Positions 53,889 to 62,623 of a stretch of DNA of 64,000 nucleotides are shown piece after piece; within the stretch, counting starts at the first letter, position 1, and every line of letters starts with the position of its first letter. The position numbers and the translations under genes were made by a program. The notes beneath the pieces are model-generated. The model was not told where the DNA came from. It saw only the letters and a list, made by a program, of their open reading frames with translations, and did not search any database. The stretch is from positions 124,001-188,000 of the forward strand of contig JAWKKV010000002.1 in assembly GCA_041393015.1 (NCBI GenBank), given 5' to 3'. Origin of the DNA: JAGQYH01 sp041393015 (GTDB lineage: Bacteria > Bacteroidota > Bacteroidia > Chitinophagales > JADIYW01).

Positions 53889-54539
53889 TTAGTATAACTT
53901 ATGGTTGATAGCATATTTTTGAAGACTTACTGTACTATTTGATTTTGTTTTAGCTGAGATTAGATCAATGGCATCATTAACCTCTTTCATTTCCAACGCT
54001 AATTCATCCGAAATTTCTTTCACAGAAAATTGATTAATAATCATCTTTAAAACTTCCTTTTCTATTGAGTTAAGGATTTCATCTTCTGTAAAATTAGCCA
54101 TGTCATCAAAAGATTTGTTTGAACCTCCGGATTTAACAATAGAATCTGCAAAGAACGTCTTTCCTGATTCTACCGTTTTTATGGCTTTAAGAATTGTATT
54201 GATATCTGATTCTTTCAGCACAAAACCTTTGATACCAGATTCAATCATCTTTCTTAAGTATAATGTATCCATTGCGTCAATTGTCGCAATAATTTTAACA
54301 GATGGAAATTTGGTTGAGATATGTTGTGTAAGGGTAAAATTTTCTTCTACATCTAACGATGCATCTAACAACAATATGTCCGGTAAAGGATCACAATTGT
54401 TTAAAAAATGTAATAATGAAAGCTTGGTTTCAATTGAATCAACAATTAAAATTTTATCGCTTTTTCTAAGTTCTTCTAGTAATATGTTTTGAATAACAGA
54501 TTGCCTCTCCGCTAATAAAACCCTAGCCTCCTTATTCAT
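53889..54539 (-). CDS. Response regulator, NarL/FixJ-like, with atypical acidic pocket
   Basis: A 216-residue regulator. Receiver domain residues: phospho-acceptor Asp59 (LLLDASL), Thr86 (IIATIDAMD), Lys109 (FVLKESD). The usual pair of acidic residues near the N-terminus is reduced to Ala10-Glu11 in VLLAERQ, so metal binding may be altered. The C-terminal part (~150-210) resembles a LuxR helix-turn-helix: LKMIINQFSVKEISDELALEMKEVNDAI. It is not paired with a kinase in an operon; its promoter carries two TAGGTA dyads. Confidence 0.85.
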   Translation of the reverse strand: MNKEARVLLAERQSVIQNILLEELRKSDKILIVDSIETKLSLLHFLNNCDPLPDILLLDASLDVEENFTLTQHISTKFPSVKIIATIDAMDTLYLRKMIESGIKGFVLKESDINTILKAIKTVESGKTFFADSIVKSGGSNKSFDDMANFTEDEILNSIEKEVLKMIINQFSVKEISDELALEMKEVNDAIDLISAKTKSNSTVSLQKYAINHKLY

Positions 54540-54617
54540 AAGTAGCTTTTTTAAATTTCAACAATATAGGGTTTTATTGTTTGATAGCTCTCCTGGTCTG
54601 TAATTGAAATTCAATTT

Positions 54618-54649
54618 GAAAACTATGAAAGTAAATATATTTAAACAAA
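54618..54649 (-). promoter_or_regulatory. Promoter of the orphan regulator (TTTG-N20-TAGTTTTC)
   Basis: On the minus strand TTTG (54646-54649) is followed after 20 bases by TAGTTTTC (54618-54625), seven of eight matches to TAnnTTTG. Transcription would start near 54611, ~72 bases before the ATG at 54539. Confidence 0.5.
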
Positions 54650-54674
54650 TTCGTAATTGCCACTATTTTACGAT

Positions 54675-54713
54675 TAGGTAGGTTACCTATTTTGCAATTA
54701 GGTATTATACCTA
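54675..54713. promoter_or_regulatory. Two TAGGTA-N3-TACCTA dyads upstream of the regulator promoter
   Basis: TAGGTAGGTTACCTA (54675-54689) and TAGGTATTATACCTA (54699-54713) are perfect 6-3-6 inverted repeats with centres 24 bases apart. They lie just upstream of the predicted -33 box, where response regulators usually bind. Confidence 0.6.
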
Positions 54714-54783
54714 TAGATGATAAGTGATTGTTTTTTAGTGTTTTATGTGTTGTTTAAGGTAGTAGAATGTGATGTTTATAAAT

Positions 54784-54813
54784 AAAAAAAATCCACCTTA
54801 AGGTGGATTTTTT
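54784..54813 (-). terminator. Terminator after the kinase-regulator operon
   Basis: AAAATCCACC and GGTGGATTTT pair around a TTAA loop, with T-runs on both strands. It lies immediately past the regulator stop at 54819. Confidence 0.85.
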
Positions 54814-54818
54814 AACGT

Positions 54819-55484
54819 TTATTGTACTTCTTCCTTGAATAAACTGTTTTGATAGGCATATTTAATTAAGCCTGCAAGGTTTTTAGAATTGGTTTTTTCT
54901 AACAGATTTCTCTTGTGGGCATCTACCGTTCTAGAGCTAATAAATAATTCATCTGCAATTTCTTGATTAGAATATTCTTTCATGATGAGTTCTAGAATTT
55001 CACATTCTCTAGGCGTTAGTTTTACCGCTTCTCTGCTATCTTCAGTGGTTTCGGGTTCTGTGAAGCTTTTTATCACCACATCAACAACTGCGTTATCATA
55101 ATAGGTTTTACCGTCTTTAATCGTTCTTAAAGCAGTTATTATTTCTTTTTCATCAGCATGTTTAAGTAGGTAACCTGCGACGCCATTTTTGATCATTTGT
55201 TTGATATATAGACTATTGTCATACATACTCAATACCAATATTTTAATTTCCGGATACTCTGCGTACATTCTACTGGCACACTCAATTCCATCCATGCCAT
55301 CCATATTGATGTCAAGCATTGCAATATCTACTTGCTTAGCCTTATCTTTTAAAAGATCTAACACTTCAAAGCCATTAGCAGCTTCACCGACAATATTTAC
55401 ATCGGAGCATTTAGTTAAGTGTGATCGGATTGCGTCTCTAATCAGTTTGTGATCATCAGCTAAAATTACGTTAATCATATTCAT
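54819..55484 (-). CDS. Response regulator, NarL/FixJ family
   Basis: A 221-residue regulator with a complete receiver domain: Asp10-Asp11 (ILADDHKL), phospho-acceptor Asp58 (AMLDINMDG), Ser86 and Lys108 (LLKHAD). The C-terminal LuxR-type domain is LTPRECEILELIMKEYSNQE and DELFISSRTVDAHKRNLLEK. It overlaps the end of the large histidine kinase gene by 14 bases and must be its partner. A second ATG at 55478 is also possible. Confidence 0.95.
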   Translation of the reverse strand: MNMINVILADDHKLIRDAIRSHLTKCSDVNIVGEAANGFEVLDLLKDKAKQVDIAMLDINMDGMDGIECASRMYAEYPEIKILVLSMYDNSLYIKQMIKNGVAGYLLKHADEKEIITALRTIKDGKTYYDNAVVDVVIKSFTEPETTEDSREAVKLTPRECEILELIMKEYSNQEIADELFISSRTVDAHKRNLLEKTNSKNLAGLIKYAYQNSLFKEEVQ

Positions 55485-58113
55485 TATTTAGGGTTAATTG
55501 TAAGCTTATTGTTGTTCCTCTATCGGGCATAGTATCTATTTCTAATTCGGCAGAAATAGAGTTTGCTCTGTTTTTTATACTCTTTAATCCAAGAGATTCT
55601 TTATTTTTTACGGTATCCATATCAAAGCCGCATCCATCATCATCAATTAAAACGGTGATGATGTTGCCATGCTTTACCAGTTGAATATAAACATGTGTTG
55701 CCTTCGAATATTTAAGAATATTATTCACTGCTTCTTGTATAATTCTGTAGATGGCAATCTGGCTACTTACACTAAGAATTTCGTCCATAAAATTACTATA
55801 TAGCGTAAATTCTATGCCACTATTGGTAGCGTTGAGATCTTGAACTAAATTATCAATTGAAGCTAATAATCCAAACCTACTGATATACTTAGGCATTAAA
55901 TTATGAGAGATTTGCCGTGTTTCTAGTATAGTATCTTTGGCAATTTTTATAGCCTTTTTTACATTGGTTAAATCTGCATCACCAATAGTTTCAGATTTAG
56001 CTATAGAACCCAACATTAAATGTAATGAGGTTAAATTCTGTCCAATACTGTCGTGTAGAGTAGTGGCAATTCTAGTACGTTCTAAGTTTTCTGTTTCGAT
56101 GATGCTTTCCATCACCTTTTTATTGGTTTCTACTTGTTGGGTAATATCTAAAACAGATGCTACGGCTTCAATAAATTTTCCTTCACTATCATAACTACCA
56201 AATGTTTTAGTAATGACGTGAATGTGATTGCCATCTTTTCTATTATAAACCTTTTGATCAACGAAGCTCTTTATCTCTCCGGTCATTAGCTTATTATAGG
56301 ATTGGATCGACTTTTCTCTTTGCTCAATATTAGCAATATCAAAAATGGTCATTTCCTCCAATTCTTCTTTAGAGTATCCCAACATATTGACAAACTGAGA
56401 GTTAACCATAGTAAAGTGGTGGTTGGAATCCGTAACCATAACACCCGTTTGGTTGTTTTCAAATACGTTTAAAAAGCGTTCTCTACTTTCCTTATAAGCT
56501 AACTCAACCTTTTTTCTATCGGTTATATCTTGAATAGTGCCAAAAACACTTACAATACCATTTTTTACTTTCTTTTCAGCGGTTCTGATGTACAAATATT
56601 TAATCTCGTTAGTAGCTGATTTTATTTTTAACTCTAATTGCGGTGCATCTTCTTTATTAATGAAATCCTTATAGCTTTCAATAAGTTTCAGATAATCTGT
56701 TGCATCAATAAATTCGGCAAAAAATTCCGGTTTAAATGTGTTGCGTTCACTTTTAATATCTAAAATGTCTAACACTTCATCACTGATGGTAATGGTTAAG
56801 TTTTTTGAACAAAGTTCCCAGTTACCGAGCTTCGCAATTTGTTGCGCAGTAGTTAATTTTTCTTCTTTCTCTCTTAGCTGTAGATTCGCTTTCTTCAATT
56901 CAAAAGTTCTTTGTTCAATTTTGTCTTCCATGCCCGTATAGATTTGAGCATTTTCTAAAGAAATTTTTAGTTGACTGCTAATGGTTTGAAGAATACCTAT
57001 ATCACTTTCTTTTACCTTATGTTTGGATTCTCCTTCAATTAAAAGAATGCTGCAACCTGAATTGTCATTTTTTATAGGAATACAAATGGCTTTAAGCAAT
57101 TTTTTACTTGAAAGGATTTTTGATTTGGGAAAAATTTTGTTTTCAGAATAGCCCATTAAATCATTTTCCTCAATAACATTATTTAGAAAATGAAGCAAGG
57201 GTGGATTAGAAGATAAATTGCTTTGACTAATAATGCTACTCTGATGATCACTAAAGCTCGATTTTATAATTTGAAATTGATTATTCTTATTTTCTATTAT
57301 ATGATAATTAGAGAATGGAAGGTTTTGTCGTAAAAAATCAAGGTATTTAGTCATTACGGTTGGAACGTCGTCTTTAACAGCTTCTTTGTTTTTTTCTAAA
57401 GCAATAGATTTGTTAAGCGCATTATTAATTCTTTGAAGTTCAATGTTACTGGCGGCAACTTGTTTCTTACTTCTATTAAATAAGGTCACTAAAATTAGCC
57501 AAGTCAATAAGTTGACGATAAGAATGATAAAATAAATTAGCCTGTTGTGTTTTAATCCATTGGCGATAACAATTTTATTTTCTTCAGCTTCCTTTAAAAG
57601 ATATGATCTAATGCCTTCTAAAACACTAGAGTAAATGGCTTTATAAGTCTGATACTCTTCGTTGTTGAGAATAGCTAAAGCATCTTCTGTTTTATCTCGA
57701 TGTACATAACGAATAGCTTCATTTTCTAAGGCTACCATTTTAATTTCTGATGATTTCAACTCTTCAATTGAATGAAGTATAAACTCATCACTGGTTGCTC
57801 TTAATTCTTTACTTAAAAGGCCGGTAAGTCTTGTTCTATTGTATTTGTATTGCTCTTTCCATTGTTCATCTTTAGTATAAACATACATTAAGGTTGACAT
57901 GGTTAGCTTATCATCTAAATGATATATTTCTTCCGAGATTCCAAGATACTCTTCATTCTCTCTACTCAGTTGCTGAATGTTTTTAGATAAATCCTTTTCT
58001 GCTTCTGAGATTCTGTAAAGTGAAAAAGTAATAGAGAGTACTCCGATTATAATGATAATCGTGAGGTTATTATGTGTTAGTTTTCTGCCAATACGTGTAA
58101 TAGAGGAGAACAT
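55471..58113 (-). CDS. Membrane histidine kinase with GAF and two PAS domains
   Basis: An 880-residue sensor kinase. Membrane segments at ~17-34 and ~194-213 bound an extracytoplasmic helical sensor rich in charged residues. Then a GAF-like domain (~255-390), a short coiled coil, PAS1 (~430-540), PAS2 (~545-665, ENNQTGVMVTDSNHHF), HisKA_3 with His687 in LERTRIATTLHDSIGQNLTS, and HATPase_c (IQEAVNNILKYSKATH, VLIDDDGCGFDMDT). It is co-translated with the NarL-type regulator that overlaps its 3' end. A CCCTAAAAACCC leader and TAGGTA boxes lie upstream. The signal sensed is unknown. Confidence 0.93.
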   Translation of the reverse strand: MFSSITRIGRKLTHNNLTIIIIIGVLSITFSLYRISEAEKDLSKNIQQLSRENEEYLGISEEIYHLDDKLTMSTLMYVYTKDEQWKEQYKYNRTRLTGLLSKELRATSDEFILHSIEELKSSEIKMVALENEAIRYVHRDKTEDALAILNNEEYQTYKAIYSSVLEGIRSYLLKEAEENKIVIANGLKHNRLIYFIILIVNLLTWLILVTLFNRSKKQVAASNIELQRINNALNKSIALEKNKEAVKDDVPTVMTKYLDFLRQNLPFSNYHIIENKNNQFQIIKSSFSDHQSSIISQSNLSSNPPLLHFLNNVIEENDLMGYSENKIFPKSKILSSKKLLKAICIPIKNDNSGCSILLIEGESKHKVKESDIGILQTISSQLKISLENAQIYTGMEDKIEQRTFELKKANLQLREKEEKLTTAQQIAKLGNWELCSKNLTITISDEVLDILDIKSERNTFKPEFFAEFIDATDYLKLIESYKDFINKEDAPQLELKIKSATNEIKYLYIRTAEKKVKNGIVSVFGTIQDITDRKKVELAYKESRERFLNVFENNQTGVMVTDSNHHFTMVNSQFVNMLGYSKEELEEMTIFDIANIEQREKSIQSYNKLMTGEIKSFVDQKVYNRKDGNHIHVITKTFGSYDSEGKFIEAVASVLDITQQVETNKKVMESIIETENLERTRIATTLHDSIGQNLTSLHLMLGSIAKSETIGDADLTNVKKAIKIAKDTILETRQISHNLMPKYISRFGLLASIDNLVQDLNATNSGIEFTLYSNFMDEILSVSSQIAIYRIIQEAVNNILKYSKATHVYIQLVKHGNIITVLIDDDGCGFDMDTVKNKESLGLKSIKNRANSISAELEIDTMPDRGTTISLQLTLNNEYD

Positions 58114-58114
58114 C

Positions 58115-58136
58115 GGGTTTTTAGGGTTTAGGGTTT
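58115..58136 (-). promoter_or_regulatory. CCCTAAACCCTAAAAACCC leader before the histidine kinase
   Basis: On the sense strand AAACCCTAAACCCTAAAAAC continues with CC and ends one base before the start codon at 58113. It matches the leaders before the sigma factor and mini-sigma genes. Confidence 0.5.
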
Positions 58137-58210
58137 CTTACGTTGTAATTATATCACATTTCTAAGAGATTCGCCTATTTTTTCGAAAAAATATTTTTTA
58201 CCCTAACAAA

Positions 58211-58229
58211 ACCTATGCAGATTACCTAT
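58211..58229. promoter_or_regulatory. TAGGTA-type half sites upstream of the histidine kinase
   Basis: ACCTAT occurs at 58211-58216 and 58224-58229 as a direct repeat with a 7-base spacer; TACCTA (58223-58228) is the same half site as in the dyads at 54675-54713. Confidence 0.35.
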
Positions 58230-58333
58230 TTATTAATGGTGCTAGCTTTTATAAAATGTTAAGCACATTTGAAATACAATTGATACTCTATTTGGGTTCA
58301 GTATCAACTAGATGATGAATAGGAAAATCTGTT

Positions 58334-59929
58334 TTATACCGTTTTTCTATTCTTAAATTCTGAAGTAAAATGAAATTCTATTTCGGGATATTCGTCTCGG
58401 GTTAGCTTTAAGATCCATTCAGATGAGGCTAAGAAAACATAGTTGTTATCTTTGTCTTTAGCTAAATAAGGTTTTTTAGCCTTTAAAAATGTTTTCAATA
58501 CTTCTTCATTTTTAGAAGTGATCCAACAAGCTTTGTAAAAATTAACCGGCTGAAAGGCACAAGAAGCACCGTATTCATTTTTTAATCTATACTGTATAAC
58601 CTCAAATTGAAGTTCCCCAACGGTTCCAATAATTTTAGAGTTATTAATCTCTTGCGTAAACAATTGCGCCACTCCTTCATCTGTTAATTGATGGATGCCT
58701 TTATTTAACTGCTTAGTCTTCATTGGATCTTTATTTACCAATTCTTTGAAAATCTCAGGGGAGAAGCTCGGCATTCCTTTAAAGTTATAACTTTCACCTT
58801 CTGTAATCGTATCTCCAATTTTAAAAGTACCTGAATCATACAATCCAATAACATCTCCGGCATAAGCTTCTTCCACAATGTTTTTTGTGTCGGCCATAAA
58901 TGACGCAGGATTGTTAAATCTCATTTTCTTGTCTAAACGAACGTGATTGTAAAAACGACCTCTTTCAAACTCCCCGGAGCAAACTCTTAAAAACGCAATT
59001 CTGTTTCTATGGTTAGGGTCAATATTAGCATGTATTTTAAATACAAAACCTGAGAATTTATCTTCTGTTGGTTCAATTCTTCTAACATTGGTATCTCTAG
59101 CCAAAGGTTGAGGAGCAATTCTAACAAATGCCTCTAGCAATTCTTTTACACCAAAATTATTGATGGCACTTCCAAAGAATACAGGCGCCAATTGGCCGCT
59201 CAAATATTCTTCCATATTGAATTTGTCATAAACACCTTCAATCAACTCAACATCTTCTCTTAATCGATTGGCCTCCTTCGGCAAATATTGATCTAGTGTT
59301 TTATCAGAAAGATCAGAAATGACAATATTATCGTCTTCTACTTTAGTGGAACCAGGCTGAAATAAATTCAATGTTCTGTCAAACAAATTATAAACGCCTT
59401 TAAAATGAGGTCCCATGCCAATAGGCCAAGCCAATGGTTGAACATTGATCTTAAGTTTTTGCTCTAATTCGTCTAAAATATCAAATGGATCAACACCATC
59501 TCTATCTACTTTATTGACAAAAATAATCACAGGAGTGTCTCTCATTCGGCAAACCTCCATAAGCTTTTCCGTTTGCTCTTCCACCACCTTGGCATTATCT
59601 ATTACCAAAATTACACTGTCTACAGCGGTTAACGTTCGGTAAGTATCTTCTGCGAAATCTTTGTGACCCGGCGTATCCAAGATGTTGATCATCTTGTCTT
59701 TGTAAAAGAAGGTCATTACTGAAGTGGCGACAGAAATTCCTCTCTGTTTCTCGATTTCCATAAAATCTGAAGTGGTAGATTTCTTAATTTTATTAGATTT
59801 TACCGCTCCCGCCGTTTGAATGGCACCACCATATAACAAAAGCTTTTCTGTTAATGTGGTTTTACCTGCATCGGGGTGAGCAATTACTGCAAAAGTTCTT
59901 CTGGTCGCTATTTCCTTCTCAAATGACAT
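58334..59929 (-). CDS. prfC: Peptide chain release factor 3
   Basis: A 531-residue translational GTPase that recycles RF1/RF2 after termination. The G1 motif AHPDAGKTTLTEKLL, G2 region QRGISVATS, G3 DTPGHKDF and G4 NKVDRDGVDP are present, and SKVKSNKIKKSTTSDFM-like text (AVKSNKIKKSTTSDFM) and IGTVGELQFEVIQYRLKNEY are RF3-specific. Monocistronic, with a -7 box at 59951-59958. Confidence 0.95.
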   Translation of the reverse strand: MSFEKEIATRRTFAVIAHPDAGKTTLTEKLLLYGGAIQTAGAVKSNKIKKSTTSDFMEIEKQRGISVATSVMTFFYKDKMINILDTPGHKDFAEDTYRTLTAVDSVILVIDNAKVVEEQTEKLMEVCRMRDTPVIIFVNKVDRDGVDPFDILDELEQKLKINVQPLAWPIGMGPHFKGVYNLFDRTLNLFQPGSTKVEDDNIVISDLSDKTLDQYLPKEANRLREDVELIEGVYDKFNMEEYLSGQLAPVFFGSAINNFGVKELLEAFVRIAPQPLARDTNVRRIEPTEDKFSGFVFKIHANIDPNHRNRIAFLRVCSGEFERGRFYNHVRLDKKMRFNNPASFMADTKNIVEEAYAGDVIGLYDSGTFKIGDTITEGESYNFKGMPSFSPEIFKELVNKDPMKTKQLNKGIHQLTDEGVAQLFTQEINNSKIIGTVGELQFEVIQYRLKNEYGASCAFQPVNFYKACWITSKNEEVLKTFLKAKKPYLAKDKDNNYVFLASSEWILKLTRDEYPEIEFHFTSEFKNRKTV

Positions 59930-59950
59930 TCCTTACTACTAATTTGAGCG

Positions 59951-59958
59951 CAAAGATA
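59951..59958 (-). promoter_or_regulatory. -7 box of prfC promoter
   Basis: Minus-strand TATCTTTG matches TAnnTTTG exactly, 22 bases before the ATG at 59929. No clear -33 element. Confidence 0.5.
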
Positions 59959-60045
59959 CCAACTTTTAAAAGAGGTGAAGAAGGCTTAATAAAATGAAAA
60001 TGTAAATTAAAACAATAGGTCTTTACCAAGTTATAATTTCGAATC

Positions 60046-60684
60046 ATGGCGAAAAAGGAGATTTATATTATAAGACATGGTCAAACAGATTTTAATTTAA
60101 AGAAAATTGTACAAGGAAGAGGCGTTGATTCTGAATTGAATACCACCGGACAGCAGCAGGCCAAAGCATTTTTTGACCATTATAAACATATTGAATTCGA
60201 CCATATCTTTATTTCAGAACTTCAAAGAACTAAGCAAACGGTACAAAATTTTATTGATTTGGAGATTCCTCATACCAAATTGGCTTCTTTAGATGAGATC
60301 AATTGGGGGATTTATGAAGGAGTATCTCACAGTCCTGAAATGAAAAAAGAATACGAAGACATCATTCAACGCTGGAGAAATGATGAATTGCACATCAAAA
60401 TTGATGGAGGAGAAAGTGCTCAAGATCTTTGGGAACGACAATCGTCTTTTATTACTTTATTAAAGGAAATGGAATTTAATAGAGTGTTGGCTTGTTCTCA
60501 TGGAAGATCAATTAGAGCATTAATGTGTGCACTAACAGGAACACCTTTAAAAGACATGGATAATTTCTCTCATTATAATACTTGTTTGTATAAACTAACT
60601 TACTATGATGGTAATTTTGAAGTGGAAATAGAAAACAACATTGATCATTTACCAATAGAATTGAAGACTATAAAATTGGAATGA
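60046..60684 (+). CDS. Histidine phosphatase family protein
   Basis: A 212-residue phosphoglycerate mutase-like phosphatase. The catalytic histidine is in IYIIRHGQTDFNLKK at residue ~11; ISELQRTKQTVQNF and LACSHGRSIRALMCAL (second catalytic histidine) are present. Substrate unknown. Its stop overlaps the start of mqnA (ATGA), implying coupled translation. Confidence 0.92.
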   Translation: MAKKEIYIIRHGQTDFNLKKIVQGRGVDSELNTTGQQQAKAFFDHYKHIEFDHIFISELQRTKQTVQNFIDLEIPHTKLASLDEINWGIYEGVSHSPEMKKEYEDIIQRWRNDELHIKIDGGESAQDLWERQSSFITLLKEMEFNRVLACSHGRSIRALMCALTGTPLKDMDNFSHYNTCLYKLTYYDGNFEVEIENNIDHLPIELKTIKLE

Positions 60685-61421
60685 AAACCTATTCTGTATC
60701 CATAGTAAATTATCTTAATTCTGCATTGTTTGTAGAAGGATTAAAGACTTTTGATGCAAATGCATTAATTCTTGAATTAGACACACCTACAAATAGCGCT
60801 CAAAAATTATTAGATGGCGCTGTAGATATAGCATTGGCACCTGTGGCTATTTTACCAAAGTTGCCGGAGCATTATATTGTATCTGATTATTGTATAGGTA
60901 CAGTTGGGAAAGTACAAACAGTAAAGGTTTTTTCAGACGTTCCTATTCAAGAGGTAAAAAGAATTTATTTAGATTACCAATCGAGAACTTCTGTTCAACT
61001 AGCGACATTATTGTGCAAACACTACTGGAAAATTGAACCAGAATTATTACCTGCTTATCCCGGTTTTCAAAAGGATATTGTCAATGATAATGCCGGTTTA
61101 ATTATTGGTGATAGAGCTATTCGTGCTTTAGGTAAATATAAATTTGAATACGATTTAGGAGAGGAATGGTTAAAATGGCAACAGCTTCCTTTTGTTTTTG
61201 CGGTTTGGATCGCTAATAAGAAAATTGATAAAGACTGGTTGCAAGTATTCAATCAACATCTAAAAATGGGCTTAGCTCAAAAGCCTAAAATTATTGAAAA
61301 ATATAAGCATTTAAACACACAAGAATTTTCTGTGGATCAATATGTTCATCAATACATTAGTTATGATTTTGATGAAGAAAAACAAAAAGCCTTGAAATTG
61401 TTTTTGTCTTATTTACAATAA
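60681..61421 (+). CDS. mqnA: Chorismate dehydratase-like (MqnA) protein
   Basis: A 246-residue MqnA/MqnD-fold protein. VSIVNYLNSALFVEGLK at the N-terminus, DGAVDIALAPVAILPKLP, YCIGTVGKVQTVKVFSD, DYQSRTSVQLATLLCKHYW and IIGDRAIRAL are family blocks; MqnA makes 3-enolpyruvyl-benzoate in the futalosine route to menaquinone. No other men or mqn gene is in the window. Overlaps the phosphatase gene by 4 bases and the convergent phosphorylase gene by 9. Confidence 0.85.
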   Translation: MKTYSVSIVNYLNSALFVEGLKTFDANALILELDTPTNSAQKLLDGAVDIALAPVAILPKLPEHYIVSDYCIGTVGKVQTVKVFSDVPIQEVKRIYLDYQSRTSVQLATLLCKHYWKIEPELLPAYPGFQKDIVNDNAGLIIGDRAIRALGKYKFEYDLGEEWLKWQQLPFVFAVWIANKKIDKDWLQVFNQHLKMGLAQKPKIIEKYKHLNTQEFSVDQYVHQYISYDFDEEKQKALKLFLSYLQ

Positions 61422-62279
61422 TCCTAAAACCTTTACAATCAACTCGTCTACCGTTTTTCCTGGGTCTTCGCTGAATTTTCCTGTCATTCTATTCGCAATC
61501 AAAGCATTAAAAGAAATAGCTGTATGCCCCATGGCATTAGCTAATCCATAAATGCCGGCGGTTTCCATCTCTAAATTAGTGAACTTTTTACCTTCATATT
61601 CATAAGGAACAATAGTATCTCTCAAATATGACCATTTTGACTCTACTCTTAAGTTTCTTCCTTGTGGAGCATAAAATCCAGGAGCAGTTAAAGTAATTCC
61701 TTTGATAAAACTATCATCCAATTGCTCCAATAATTTAGATCTACATTCAACTAAGCAAGGTGTAACATTGATTCGAGTTACAGCCCAAAAATTTAAAAAA
61801 TTCATGTAAAAATTCCTCCATTCAGGGGCACAATGGTAATCATAAAAATGCATCAAAGCATCAATACCAACGGCAGCTTCACTTACTAAAAAGGAATCCA
61901 AAGGAATTTCTTCTCTGTATGTACCTGATGTTCCAATTCTAATAAAATGTAATGAAGTGAGTTCTTCTTTTACTTGTCTAGTATTGAAATCAATATTAAA
62001 AAGCGCATCTAACTCGTTAAAAACAATATCAATGTTGTCTGTTCCAATTCCGGTAGAAACAACCGTAATTCTCTGACCTTTAAAGAGTCCTGTCTGTGTA
62101 AAAAATTCTCGATTCCTTTTACTTACTTCAACAGAATCAAAATGTTTAGTAATGGCTTCTACTCGCTCAGGGTCTCCAACTGTTATAATGGTGGGAGCAA
62201 CTTCTTCCGGTCTTAATTTTAAGTGGTAAATACTGCCATCTGGATTTAATATTAATTCTGATTCGGGAATGACACGCAT
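61413..62279 (-). CDS. Nucleoside phosphorylase (uridine phosphorylase-like)
   Basis: A 288-residue PNP/UDP family phosphorylase that splits nucleosides with phosphate. IITVGDPERVEAITKHF, VVSTGIGTDNIDIVFNEL, FIRIGTSGTYREEIPLDSFL and FTNLEMETAGIYGLANAMGH are characteristic. The ATG at 62279 (MRVIPESELILNPDGSIYHL) matches the family start; the upstream ATG at 62360 would add 27 asparagine-rich residues not seen in the family. Its 3' end overlaps mqnA by 9 bases. Confidence 0.85.
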   Translation of the reverse strand: MRVIPESELILNPDGSIYHLKLRPEEVAPTIITVGDPERVEAITKHFDSVEVSKRNREFFTQTGLFKGQRITVVSTGIGTDNIDIVFNELDALFNIDFNTRQVKEELTSLHFIRIGTSGTYREEIPLDSFLVSEAAVGIDALMHFYDYHCAPEWRNFYMNFLNFWAVTRINVTPCLVECRSKLLEQLDDSFIKGITLTAPGFYAPQGRNLRVESKWSYLRDTIVPYEYEGKKFTNLEMETAGIYGLANAMGHTAISFNALIANRMTGKFSEDPGKTVDELIVKVLGLL

Positions 62280-62483
62280 GATATTATCTTTGTTTCCGCC
62301 AACATACAAAATATTGTCTAATTGATTGGTTTTATAAAGAGAGTTGTTGTTATTATTCAACTAAATAAGCTTATAACCAGAACTAATTAATCCTGGATAC
62401 TTAGATACTTTCTTAATGGATCAACTAGTCTATTTTAGAATTTAGATGTTTGATGATGACATTTATCTTTTTAAAATATCGAT

Positions 62484-62497
62484 TGCGCCAAGGCGCA
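62484..62497. repeat. GC-rich palindrome TGCGCC-AA-GGCGCA
   Basis: A perfect 6-2-6 palindrome in the 344-bp AT-rich gap before recQ. It resembles the GC hairpin in the suf gap. The rest of the gap holds nothing recognisable. Confidence 0.4.
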
Positions 62498-62623
62498 TCA
62501 TGATAAAAAAGATTTACCTTTCGAACGAGAAAATAGCTCAACAGATAGTATTGTATCAAAAACATTTAAAGTTATTTATCCGTGTATATGTGGTTTAAAA
62601 AAATAAAACAATTACAATTATAA

